From Osedax frankpressi (Eukaryota > Annelida > Polychaeta > Sabellida > Siboglinidae): a DNA stretch of 64,000 nt. The notes under the pieces are model-generated. The model worked only from the letters and a program-made list of their open reading frames with translations. It made no database searches and was not told the DNA's origin. Position 1 is the first letter of the stretch, and every line of letters starts with the position of its first letter. The DNA lies in NCBI GenBank assembly GCA_964035775.1, contig OZ038314.1:7046154-7110153 (forward strand), written 5' to 3'. The translations under genes and the position numbers were made by a program. Below are positions 12,031 to 25,382 of the stretch, one piece after another.

Positions 12031-15000
12031 TCGATTACTTAACTACCATGAAAACTCTACAAATAATCTCAGATATATGCAATGAATAAATAATACCGAA
12101 ATTTGTCTACTGCAATACATTAATTAATGTCATCTACAAATAATTAGAAGGGTAAATAAAATAATAATCCAATCTTGTAGACTTATTTTTAAACTTCTGA
12201 AAACGTAACAACACTTCTTGAAGAAACTAAATTACCTTATATGTAAATATATATTAACTCTTAAAAAGCTCACAATTATACACACCATATTGAATACTAA
12301 ATTCCAAAATACATTAGATACCCTATCTACGTCAAAGGTGAATATAACTTGAGATCCTCATACAAAACTATACTAAAACACAACAAACAAACAATTGAAT
12401 ATCGGTATAGACTTAATTACACATGATTATAACTAATGAATACACTTACACATGCATACGTATATACATACTTACATATGCACAATATACCCATACTACT
12501 TTAACATACTAACTTAATCTAGACCTAATCCTCATCTAACCTTTATTATATTTATATTTCCTCTAAACGAATACCTCCTGCAGTTATCTGACTACATACG
12601 ACACGCGCATAGCTAAACACCGTTACACACTTCATACACGCCGTACGCAATACACACACTTCGTCATCCCACACAGATCACCCATAGCATTCCGAAACTA
12701 AACTAATCCCTATCTACACCCTAATCTAGATAGTTCTATAACGTGTTCTCGTGCAATCTCCATTATCTCTATATTATTACCTTTAAATGTATCGTGTCCA
12801 CTTTATTTCTCTAACATGTATCGCCTTACATATTTCCTTTGATGTATCGATCGACCAAAATTATTATTATCTACTATTATTTTATACATAATGATAAGTA
12901 AACCTAACTTCCGTACAAGTATGACAATTTGTATTTTGTGATTAAATAAATTTACTATTATTACTACTATTACGTCTATGTAATATTAATGAATAATACA
13001 TTTGATCAATACGACATCATTGAAATTGGGTAATTTTAGTATTTAATAATTGACTGATAATGTATTCATAATTAGAAACTCTTCTAAAAATATGATCATT
13101 TCAAATTATTGGAACTAATCAAAATAACAAAAAAAATTAGAAATAAATAAATATCGAAAAGGATCAGTAACAGAACCAAACCTCGATATAGTTGAGAGTA
13201 TAAAAACATAACTCATGTAAAGACAAATAAGAAATGTTTGATTGGAAGATAAAAATAAGCAGGTGTAAAAACAATGTATCTTCAGAGCTTTTACATCGAT
13301 ACTATGCGCTCTGGTAGGTTAAGAGTGTTATTACATTAGAACAAGTCGAGAATGTAATGAGATACGGGTTATTCAATAACATTAGATAATAATGAGAACT
13401 TTCAGATTACGATAAATAAAATATATTAATGATCTTTTATTAAAATACACGATTTAGATTATTATTTACAGGATAATACTTTTAGAAAAGTAAAGTTCAT
13501 GAATTAAAGCTTAAAGAATAAAAACTAAATCTATGTTAGACATAATGGCTTGGGATAGTCTAATGAATTTTTTTAATGCAAAGGTTATAAATTGTTAAAC
13601 CATAAATCAAATAAAGCAGAACATAAAGAACATTATAATTTTGAAGGAATTGCATGATTATGTTCACTTGTCGAAACAATCAGCGAAGAGATCGACATCG
13701 ACATCGTTACATTGATGATCAATAAGGTGTTTAGTTTTAATGAGATCTCGAAATGTATTAAAATTAGAATACATTTTCCTTATGATGTTGTTATAAGAGA
13801 AGATCAAATAATTAATATAGAAACACTATTAAATCTAATAAGACAGATATTAATAGATTTCTTACCGGTAAGGATATTAAGTTCATCTGGAGATTTATGC
13901 TTTCCATAGGTTCATTTACATATGCAGATCATTCTTTTATGTTCTGAATTAAATTCAGTTAACAAAAATAATAATTTAGATATTTCTAGAGATAAATCTA
14001 TAGTATATAAACGTGTAATAAGTGTTATAAGTTATATTGTTGTTGAAATAAGAGATACTATAATAATGAAATGATACAGTATTAATATGAGAGAGTTTGC
14101 AATACTGTTTATTACGGTATATGTTTATTTATAATGTAAATAAGGGATAATTGTATGGTAAATTATCGATAAAAGTATTGACATTCAATTTTATGGAGAT
14201 ATGATATTTTTTATTATATTTTAGTAGTAATCATAATACAATTATGTTTCAGTAATACAAAAAATACGAGAAATACTATGTATAATTATTATGTAATTAC
14301 ATTGAAAGTCAAAGAATGCACGAGAATCATCTCATATGGATGTAGTTTATAGAGGTTATTTATTAAAGTTTCACTGATGTCTATAATTTATATTATTTTA
14401 TGTAGTGTCACAATTTATTTCGATTTTATTGCAAATATATCTTCAGCTCACTAGTAATGAATATACAGATATTGGATTATAGATATTTATTGTCATACTG
14501 CCATGTGCATACCGGGTGCATACTGGATGTGCAATTTAGCACATCAATTTAGCACACTTCCTGTGATATCAATTTTTATTGTATATATACACTTTAAATA
14601 ATTATATAAAAATACATTATATTATTACAATGATTAATGTTAAAAATCCGCTGGAGATAAAGGGTTAAACAGTATCAATCATAATATATATGTTTAATCA
14701 ATATTAAATATTAAGTTCATTTATACAAAATAGGCGTATTGGTAGGCGTGACTAACTATATGAAATTAAAATTATTACATATGTATCTTTACATAATTTT
14801 CATTGATAATAATTTTATTATAAATTTCGTTTATTTTTACAATTGAATACAATAACAATCATACATTTTTTAATTTCAATTTGATTATTGATATTCACCA
14901 GGCATACTCAAACATATTAAAGCAACATATTAAATATATTATGCAACATATATCATACTACATATGTTAAATAAATTAACTTTATCAAATGATATATAAT

Positions 15001-16469
15001 TTTATATAGGTTGTTAATTATATTTATATATATATAATGTATGTTATTTAATAACATACTGTTAGTGAGATAACATCAGTTAACTACTATTACATTCATA
15101 GTTTATGATAAATGTCTTCCTTCGATGATTTATTATTCAATATTATAATAAGCTCGTATTATTAAATATATTTTAAATTTCAACCAACAAATATATTGTA
15201 TATAGTATATCATATTAGCTAGTACCCAAAGTTATATGGGTAGTAAAAGTAAATATTTATATGGCTCCCGAATTTTAATATAATTAGATACATTCGGTAG
15301 TACATCGTATAATGAATTAATTAGTAATGTAATTATTTGTATATTATTTTTTAATTATAAAATAATATTTATAATGTGTTGCTGGGTACTGCAACAACCA
15401 ATATAAGTATATATGAACATATTTTAAGTACCTCTTACTAAATTTAACAGTTACAAATTCCGTATTAATTACATGTATGTTATTACATCATCAAGAAGCA
15501 ATTTCATTATATTTCAAGAATATTTATAACTTATTTAGTAGTTTTAAAAGTTGAAATAACTTCGCAGTCAATGAAATATAACATAGCGTAAATAATTTCA
15601 CACTACACACTCAATATTACATAATAAGTAATCTTTGCTACAATACTCAATAATTTAAAACATAGATTAATAGTTTTCCACACAAAACAATTATTAATCT
15701 ATCGTTAACATAATTAACTGATCCATACATCGAGAATATATATGTTCCACATATTATTCTGTAACATGAGGGTTATTTATTATCTACCTTTTTAAATAAT
15801 ATTTTTATAATTGATTGCTATCTAGATGTTGATTTTAATATAATAATATCCAAGATTATCAAGGTAATCTACAGACAATTCTATCATATCGGCACACTAT
15901 TTCAGAAATTTTTAGAATAATAACACATGGGATATTTTCTTGGAATATATATATATTTTAATTTAAACTAATTTAAAAAATGTAATCCATTTGTTCATTT
16001 ACATCTTCTATCGTGAAATATCATAGGTTTTGATTAGAACCAGAATAAAAATGTTATTATGAATTAACATCAACATATTTAGTTATATAATTAATTTCTA
16101 TGTATAGAATTTCTTATAGATTAACATAAATATTTCATTAATCTTAATATAACTATATCTGGACTTGTATATATATAATAAAGTATGCACATATTTTAAG
16201 GTGTAAAATAATTTTAAAAATATAAAACGTATTACAAATAAATAATATATGAACTAATAATTATTCTTTGTAAGCATGTATAATATACTGGACTAGACTT
16301 ATTATATATATTAATCAATAGAACTTTGTGAACAATTAAAATATTTAATGAATATAATATAGTATTAAATATATACAATAATTAAATTTTATACAGATTT
16401 ATGAATGATTTTAAAGTGAAAATTAGATTTGTTAAAAAAAAAACAGTATACCATTTATCAATCTTATAA
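12031..16469. other. AT-rich convergent intergenic region, no recognised gene
   Basis: This lies between the 3' ends of squalene synthase (+) and XPO1 (-). It is highly AT-rich with one C-richer block at about 12460-12760. A short frame at 13712-13909 has no family signature and normal background composition. I see no exon with splice sites, no structured RNA and no transposon ends. Confidence 0.6.
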
Positions 16470-16475
16470 TTTATT
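16470..16475 (-). terminator. Candidate poly(A) signal of XPO1
   Basis: TTTATT on the + strand is AATAAA on the XPO1 strand, about 135 bp past its stop codon. Confidence 0.45.
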
Positions 16476-16609
16476 TATATTTTTGATATAATGTATATCA
16501 TAATATAAAATAATTTAAAATTAAAATATTAAAATAAAAAATGTTGAGATTACAGTACACACTCGACTAGTGGATAAGTGTTGTAGTGATGTAGTTATAG
16601 AGTAAGGGA

Positions 16610-19600
16610 TCACATGTCTTGCATTTCATCTTCATGAGGTCCAACAATACCAGGCACTGCTAACTGTTTAGTTCTTTTAGCTAAATGAGCCTGTTGTATT
16701 TCAGCTTCTTTCTCTTCTAAAAATAAGTCGGAATTATCTTGTCCTGAGAATTCCTAGAAAAATAAATAATGAATAAATAATAGCAAATATTTATATTCAA
16801 GATACAAAAAGCATGTTATATATGATTCTTTAATAAACAAGATGATATAATATAAATTAAATATAGTAATACTATAAACAAATAAATATGGCGTAATTTA
16901 TAAACCCTAATCTCCACAAGGAAATCCCTAAGATGATCTTTAAAAGCATTCAGATCTTGATCAAAACTGAATAAACCCTCGATGAAGATTTTGATTTGAG
17001 ACTTATTTAGATGAGGGAATGCCGAAGTCAAAAGATTTGCAAGATATTCTTGAATGTAAGGTTGATTTTGATCCGGTGAAGTACAATTTCCAAGTAAAAC
17101 TATAAATTTTAAATTATATTCAAAAATAAATCTGATAGTAATTATTGATACTGATAGTAATCTGATAGTAATTATTATGTGAAACTTTAATAAATATTAA
17201 GTTGTATAAGAAATTCTTTAATTTCTATTGAATACAAAAATAAGCTACAGAAAATAAATATCACAAATATTGTAATTAATAAATGCAAACCAGTGATTTT
17301 GTTGGTATCTAATAAGTTGAACAAATAGCTGAGGATCATAGATTGCATGCTTAGTCCTGCCATGTGGGAACTGTCCGTCACCACAGAGAAGATATGTTGT
17401 AGAATGTCAGTGAAATATGAGTGGTAGAACATTTGAGCAGCTTGGGGTTCCGCCGAAATGTTCTGCAACATCTGCCGGCCAACGGTGTTAGTTATGTTAG
17501 TATACGTTAGTTATGTTAGTATACGTTAGTTACGGCGAGTATACGTTAGTTACGGCGAGTATACGTTAGTTACAGCGAGTAATCGATAGAGACGATAACA
17601 TCACCGATGAGCAAATATACCTTGTGCAATATAGTTAATCCAGTTTCGGCGACATCCCTCATCGTATGTTTAATAGACCATATAACGGAATCAAATAATA
17701 ACTTAAAAGTTTCCGGAGAAAGTTCCAATAGGGCTGTTAGATTACAAATATTATTAATTTCATAATATTTTTAATGATTTGTTATATAACTTGAAAATAT
17801 TAATTTAATAACAAATATGGTATTCTATATGTAACCTTTGAAGCAGTATTGGTTTGAAGATTTTATTAATAGATAAAAGTTAATTCTATGTTCAGGGTAT
17901 TCTTGGAAATCCTATTTATTAAATAGTTATTAATATACTTTTAGGTGAATATTAATATAAATATTAATATAAATGTAGCGAAATCTTTAATCAATTGATA
18001 AATTTTAATTGCTAAAAACCTTATTGATCATATTCAGTGTACATTCAAATACGGAATTGAAGATGGTATATATTTTATCATTGGCGAGCGCTTGAAGTTT
18101 ATCTATGATAGTACGAAGAATCACTAAGACTTCTGGCTCTCTGGCGCAAGGACTGCTATTATTATAGTCTGGTAGAATGGTTTCTAACAGGGGTCCAAGA
18201 AAATTCTCTTGAATCTAGAGATCAAAAAAATGAGATATTCGCGTACGACGTAAATTATAATATACATTTAATCACCGCGTAATTAAATAACCATCTTGGA
18301 GTCGGTGGAAAGACTTATATACAATGACATCAGCTTTAGAATATCTTTCCTCACTGTTCTCATGGCTTTTAGTAAAGGCTGTTTAGTGATCGTTTCACCA
18401 TTGGCTTTTATTGCTTGATTGAGATTCTCACTCATGACCTTTTGTAATGATTGGACATTATATAACACGTGGCACAGGGTAATCAGCTAGTAAAGACTGT
18501 ATCGCATCCCTGTAACTGTATTCGACTAAATAAAGCTACACACCTTGTAGACATTTAACATGTCGAGATAAATGCGACCTAACTGAGTTACATAGTTATT
18601 ATTTAGGCTCTTGCAGGCTCTCAAATTTGTCTTTATGATATTTGAAAGCTGCTTGACAACCTCTATATCTTTTAGACATTGTACGTCCTATTAAAGAAAT
18701 TGAGTAAAATATATGATTGATATGATATACGATTATGAAGAAAAATATAATATATGGGTTTAATAAATACAAGACAAATGAATGTTATTACTTACAGCAG
18801 TGGCCAATGAAATGATTGAATCCCAAATGCCATTAGGTAGGCTCATGTACTTCTCAATGAGTTTTATACAAGTCACCTGATCCATCTGTGCACTGATCAT
18901 GATTCCAACAGATTCATAGAATGTATGTATCTGTATAATGATTATTTTGTACACACATATCAATATTTATAATTTATTTTTTTATTTAAATTCGATACTT
19001 TGATAAAAATATGTAATATTTGCATTTGTAAAAATAATTGGCGTCAATAGAAATTAAGTTATAATATTATAAATGAATTATTGTCTAGGTCAAATAAACC
19101 TGTTGTTGATTTAGATCGCAGATAATCGTGCTAATGGAATTCAAGATCTCTTCAATAAAGGGCATCATTTCCCCAACTTGAATCTGAATGAAATGACGTC
19201 TACATTTCTGTGAGATCTTAATGAATGTGTCGCAAGCCATATCTTGAACTCCATCATGGGTTTCTAATTGATTAGGTTCATTACATTTTCTATCCCAGTA
19301 AACGTATTATCCCAGTAAATACAGTTATGTAAACATTTTGCAAAATTAAGAATAAAGAAATTATGCATCATTTTAAAGATAGTTTAATAGACATGAGTAC
19401 AATCAACTCTGTGAAATAATACAGTAAATGCCCATTAATTACACTACGAATGCATATTGATTAATAATACGTTTAAGTATTAATATAAATGTTATAATTT
19501 ATTAGTATATTCCATTATCAAATATTTCTAGAAATTCTAAAATGATAACAATAACCAATAGAGATATTTATATAATCGGACTTCCCATAAAGTAAACATT

Positions 19601-22600
19601 CATTAAACATATCTTACAATGAATGCATTATTATTGCCAATAAACCCGTGTAGCATATGAAATATAAATAATATTATACATTTGCTCACTATATAAGTTA
19701 TCATCTGTCAATGGCGATGAGGTCTGTATTTGTACTTATTAAGTACAATATATATACAAATATTAAGTACTACTTATTAAATACTACTTAGTAAGTACTA
19801 CTTAATATAACTCTTAATACATTACTCATAATTTACTAACCATGCATGAATTCAAAGAGTTTGTTCACAACAGTTCTAAGAAATCTCCAGTGGGCCCGAA
19901 GGAAACGCGGATACTGACCCACGACATACATGATGTTGGAAGCAATAATCGCCTTATTGTCTTTGCCTCTCTTTTGCTCGCAAAGACCCAATAGATCCTG
20001 GAGAAGAGAAATATAGAATAATATATGGTCTAATTAAGATATTATATCAAGTAATTATGTAAACATTTCTATTTCGGTATTTAAATTATTACCAACCTTA
20101 ATCACCATAACCAAGAATCTCTTTTCATCTTCTTCCAAGAAAGCTCCAGATATAGAACCTATTGCCCAGCAGAGCTGTCATTTGTATAGTAAATTGTATA
20201 AGTAGGAGTATAGTTAGTATAGTAAGTAATATAGTAAGTAATATTGTTTGTAGCAAAACATAGCGTATTTAATTATATTGTGTAAGTTTTGCGTTTATAA
20301 TAAAACACTAACCGTGTTCAGATTTTTCCATGACCATTCGGTTCCGTTGACTTGATTATGTAGTTTTTCAGTCATAATCATTTCGGTGTCGGCGTAATCG
20401 AGATGCGTGAGGTACACTGGAAATATTGAAAACATGTGTTACAACAATTAATCTTATTTGATCTACGTATAAATTATTGTTAAAACAATAGATTTAGAAG
20501 TTACCTAAAGTCTCCCTCATATTCTTGTACATCGATATACTATCGGTGTCTTTGAGGAATTCCCTGACAACCTCTCCCTGGTCATTCTCAACAACCAGCA
20601 CCTCTTCTGGTTTTGCCATTCTTGAAATCATAACATGCCGAAGCTAAAAAATACAATAAAGAAGTGATTCAGAATGACAATCACTAGTGTTAAAAATACA
20701 TTAAAAAAGAGGACAAAGGAATTTATAAGTGACATACGAAGGAATGTATTTGATTTATTATTTTATTATGTAAATTTGATATGAATAAAAAATGAGTTAT
20801 TATAAATAAACAATGATGCAGTTATTGATAATTATATATAATAAACTCTATAAACACAAGAATTTAAAATCATTAATTCACCTTGGATAGAACATCTTTA
20901 TAGATATGTCTTCTGTTCTTTGGTTCATCACTTGCTGGGATACGATTAATGAGCATAGAACTATCATTGTAGTTAGTTTCATGGTAACCTGAAATAACGT
21001 GTCAATAATCACGATGTGTTGATTATATGAGAAAAACACCCCGGGTTGAGATAACATTAATATATATAGATCCAAATATATATTTCATTGTCCCCGGACA
21101 TATACATATATAACAAATACAAAAGTAAAATGAAATTGTAAAAATAAATAATACAAATTGTAGATGACTCAATTAAAATCTTTCATTAAGAAAATACTAT
21201 TCACTAAAGTAAATAGTAATATTATATATTAATTACACATCGATATAAACAGTTGTGTATTTAAGGGTTAGTCGGCTACGAAAGGGTGCGGAGTTACCAA
21301 CTGTAGAGTTCGGAGGCCAGCACGCACCAGTACTCTAGGCAGATCTTGAAGATTTCGATGTCGTCGACTTCGCTGATGAGTAGCAAGTAATGCAGGGCTT
21401 CGAATAGCAACGGCGCGTGATCCGGCGACTTCTCTACCAATTCTCCGTGAGTTCGCAGAAACTGGCACAGGAACAAAGAGAGGTTCTGAATGAAGGTCTG
21501 CTCTTCGTGGCGTCCATTCTTGTAGGCGTGGCGGATATTTGTAACCAACGGCAACATCTGCAGATGTTTTAGGAGGCGTTTAGCGAAATTAATTTAAATT
21601 TAGAATGAACTAGGTTTAGGTGTACAAATATTAAACCGTATATCAATAATTATGTACGCACATCAAACATAATGGGGTAAGATACCTCGATAATGTATGC
21701 TTTTTACATAAAAGATAATGTTTTTAAAACCTCTTTCAGCTTAGTCATAACGAGAGAGAAGAGTTCAAGGAACTGTTCATTGTATTGATTCACTTTAACG
21801 GAACCAATTTCAGTCAAACACATTAGAGTAACGTTTGTGAATAATGGGACATTCAAGAACTGCAAAGAAGAAATATGTAACGATTGTTTCACTTGAGTTC
21901 TAAATATAAGTATTTACCGAGAAGTTATCGGCTGAATTCTAAATAATTATAAAAATGACAATTAATAATATTGGTTTTCAGCTAATATTTATATCATTAT
22001 GTGTAATAGGTTGGAATAAATCAGTGAACGATTTCATTTGTATATATAAACCTTTACAGCCAAGGTACTTATGAGTTTTGTTTCGTAGATATAACCCAAT
22101 GGAATCCAGTTAAGAAAACGAAGGAGAGTTTCCAAGGTAACAGAAACCAATTGAGCGTTTTGTGAATTTTCCTAAACACGATATAAAGTATAGCAATTTA
22201 AATAATATTTAACGTAAAATAATCTAAATTGCACATTATAAAATAATGTATTAGTACATTTAAACACGTATTATTTTTTTATAATACGAATGAAATATAA
22301 TAAATATTATTAATAATAAAAATATAAATAATATTACAAATTTTAGTAATATAAAGTTAACTTGACTTGTTTAATAAAAAATAAATAAATCTTTACATCG
22401 TCTTAGGTGTGGAATATGGATCTTGTTTGTACTAAAATAGATATAAATAATTACGACTTACCAAAACAAAAACACACAGAGTAAAGATGTTAGAAAATTC
22501 TTTACACATAGCGGATTTCAGGTATTTCGCTTTCGCTTGGGTTAATTTTCCGGAAGAAAAATCAAAAACTTCCTCGCTGCGTGCGAAATGAAATTGTTGG

Positions 22601-23685
22601 AAATGTCTACATCGATGCGAATACGTAAAGTAATACCGAAGTCAATTAAACCTGAGTAATTTCATAATCACCATATTATTTTGACACAGAGATTCATTAG
22701 TTTTTGATGCTCCGACAATTTCTGATATAAAAGAAGGCCAATTATTTGGCCATTCATATTTCAAAATCTAAACAATTATTTTCAAAGTAATTATGATTTA
22801 TATGTCAATTTTTGGATATTGAGTCAATATTCCTAATATAGGGTCAATACTTATACAATTAATGATAATAGTTAAGTAGTTCCTATATAAATTAAGTACA
22901 AATAGCAGGATATATTTATTTTACCTGTACTAAGATCATATTTAGTTTGCACAAATACACTTTCTGTTTATCAAGTGAATCAGATTCCGAAGATGTCTTT
23001 ATTATAAGTCCAACTATAAATTTCTTAATACCTATAATCAAATAGTAAATAAAAAAATCTCATTATATACAATAGAAATATTATATACATTCTAAAAACA
23101 TATTAATTCCATGTTTTATAATTTAAAAGTTATCAGAATTTATTCGCAGAGTATATTGTGATCTACCTAGATTTTATTTAACAATTACAAAGAAATGATA
23201 ATGAATTTAACCGTCACATTGACTTCGGGGAAGAATCTTCCAGCGAGTGGTAATCACATTTTCGAGTATTTGTAAGGCAAAATACTTGGTTTCTGAATTA
23301 TTTGAGTATTGTAGGATTGTATCTACTCTGGTCCATGCATCCGGATGATCCTTTAATGTAGTGAGTACCTCCTGGGCAGTCTTTTGCTATTCATAACATA
23401 TTCAAGGAATTATTTTTTAACATTTATATAAATAATTAAAATATACAAATATAATAATATATTAAAATACTGTATTATATATTATACAAATATTTAAAAA
23501 CAATCAACTTAAGTCTACTTATATTCAATTATATACAACATTTGAAAATAAACCTGTGTTCCAATTCCTGCATGCATGCATACGACAACATTATCTAAAA
23601 GATCGATATCCAATTTTTGTGTGAAGTCGAGAAGTTGATTTGATGAAGTACTAAGTTGTACATGTGGGGTTGCCACTGAAGCCAT
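16610..23685 (-). CDS. XPO1: Exportin-1 (CRM1), complete in 23 exons
   Basis: This RanGTP-dependent receptor carries leucine-rich-NES cargo, snRNA adaptors and ribosomal subunits out of the nucleus. In gene order the exons are 23685-23554, 23386-23212, 23031-22925, 22767-22652, 22576-22462, 22171-22052, 21859-21731, 21557-21302, 20988-20882, 20643-20505, 20416-20313, 20174-20097, 19997-19841, 19263-19100, 18930-18796, 18687-18544, 18438-18292, 18214-18020, 17911-17836, 17733-17621, 17471-17291, 17099-16906 and 16753-16610. The sum is 3,228 nt, or 1,075 residues (human 1,071), with all phases matching. Landmarks: N-terminal [17 protein letters not shown]; the importin-beta N-like segment [32 protein letters not shown]; the NES-groove segment [17 protein letters not shown] with Cys about 532 (human Cys528); [15 protein letters not shown]; and the C-terminal [12 protein letters not shown] and [11 protein letters not shown]. 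Start: the only ATG before the conserved N terminus. Confidence 0.97.
17488..17582. repeat. Short GTTAGTTA(C/T)G tandem repeat in XPO1 intron
   Basis: About five imperfect copies of a roughly 20-bp unit built from GTATACGTTAGTTA plus CGGCGA or TGTTA lie in the 149-bp intron between exons 17733-17621 and 17471-17291. They make up most of that intron. Confidence 0.8.
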
Positions 23686-25382
23686 GTTTAAAATGTCTAA
23701 AACATATAATTAACTTATACAAATAATTATACGATATGAATAAAAATAACATATTTTTAAAAATAGAAATGGTGCGGGAAATATTTAAAAATTCTAGATA
23801 TATAATTTTATATTCAAATGTGTATATGTATGAGTATGATGATATAATTTCTATAAATAACAAAATTGATATTTTAAAATTGTTTATTTATAAAATTTAA
23901 ACACGCATTGTGACAATGGTAACATTAAAGATTGAAATATACAAATAATTCAATATCTTATGTAGATTTGAAATTTCGCGAATATTCAAATATATATATA
24001 TGCTTAATATATTTATATACTTTTATATAATAGAAAATACGGCCAGATAAGATATAAAATAACTTACAATAATGAAAAGTGTAATATTATAAATTATGGG
24101 GTTTCTTGTACAAATGCGTGTAAACTCTGAAAACCGGTTTAAACTGGATATATGGTCAGCTCACGACTTCATGGAAAATCCCATGGAATAAATATTTTCT
24201 GGGGCAAAAGTACAAATAAAAATATAATGTAATATATATTATATTGGGATTGTATCATGCAACATAATAAAAATATATAATTAAAATCTAATATATTAAT
24301 TTTAAATAAAAAATGATTTAAAACACACAAATAATAAATTTTCTATTAAATTGAAACACGCCTATTTATTTGACATGTTTACTATAAATATATTAGAATT
24401 ATATTACTGATTTATTTTCGTAGTTATAATAATTTTATTGTTATTCAATATTTACTATATAGACTATACTCATATTATACGCAATTTCCAGATAAATTTA
24501 ATAATAATAATTATTATTATTAATTGTAATATATTAAACAACAAGTCAAACATATAAGCTTTTAATCATGATATAAGTTTAATAATAATATCATTTTTGT
24601 TTAGATTTTCGTAAACTACACATTTGTGTATATTACCCTATCTTTATTTAGGAGTAATGATTTTAGTAGAATATAATTCATATACAGATTAAACTATTAC
24701 ATAATAATATAGTAGATAGTATAATAATTAGCACATGAATAGTTATTATCACAGGTTCATCGCTTTTGTGTAACATAATATGTGTATCTTATTCTTGTAT
24801 GTATCTAATTCTTAAATAATTAATAACGAATTTTAATTTAACTATTGACACATATTTATTTAAAGTATTATATAATACTTATATCTTAAATGAATACAAC
24901 AATAACAGAACAACGAAAGGTTATATCACAATATTTCGTATAGTATATATAATTTTAATAATAATTACATTTTTCTATTGTAAACTATATACTTATAATA
25001 ATATTAAAAATAACAATATATTTGTTTGCATTAAATTCGAAGTATTTTTGTTATATAATGATTTGACTTGATTTTGACCTGCATTGCGAATCACTTCTTT
25101 TTATATATTGATAACAAATTGAGTATCAATATTTAGAAAGTAAAAATACGTTTCTATCAATTCATATCTTACTATCTATCCTTGTCCAGATTATACAATA
25201 TTAGCATACTAGCTTATCTATATGTTAAATTCAATGGGTTGATTACATTATCACTATCCAATCACACAAACATAGACTTATTATTGAGTGCTAAATCAAT
25301 AATAAATCACATTTCGTAATTTGAATAATATTTCACTATACCATTTTATGATTATTCATAATTGATTCACAATATAACCAGA
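23686..25382. promoter_or_regulatory. Divergent intergenic region, XPO1 and zinc-finger gene
   Basis: About 1.7 kb separates the two outward-facing start codons and must hold promoters and 5' UTRs for both. The sequence is very AT-rich with no motif I can name. A modestly less AT-rich patch at about 24100-24200 could be a 5' UTR or promoter. No coding exon is visible. Confidence 0.45.

Noticed and set aside
13712-13909. 65-codon frame between squalene synthase and XPO1
   Set aside because: No family signature and base composition like the surrounding intergenic DNA. It could be a chance frame; no splice partner was found.
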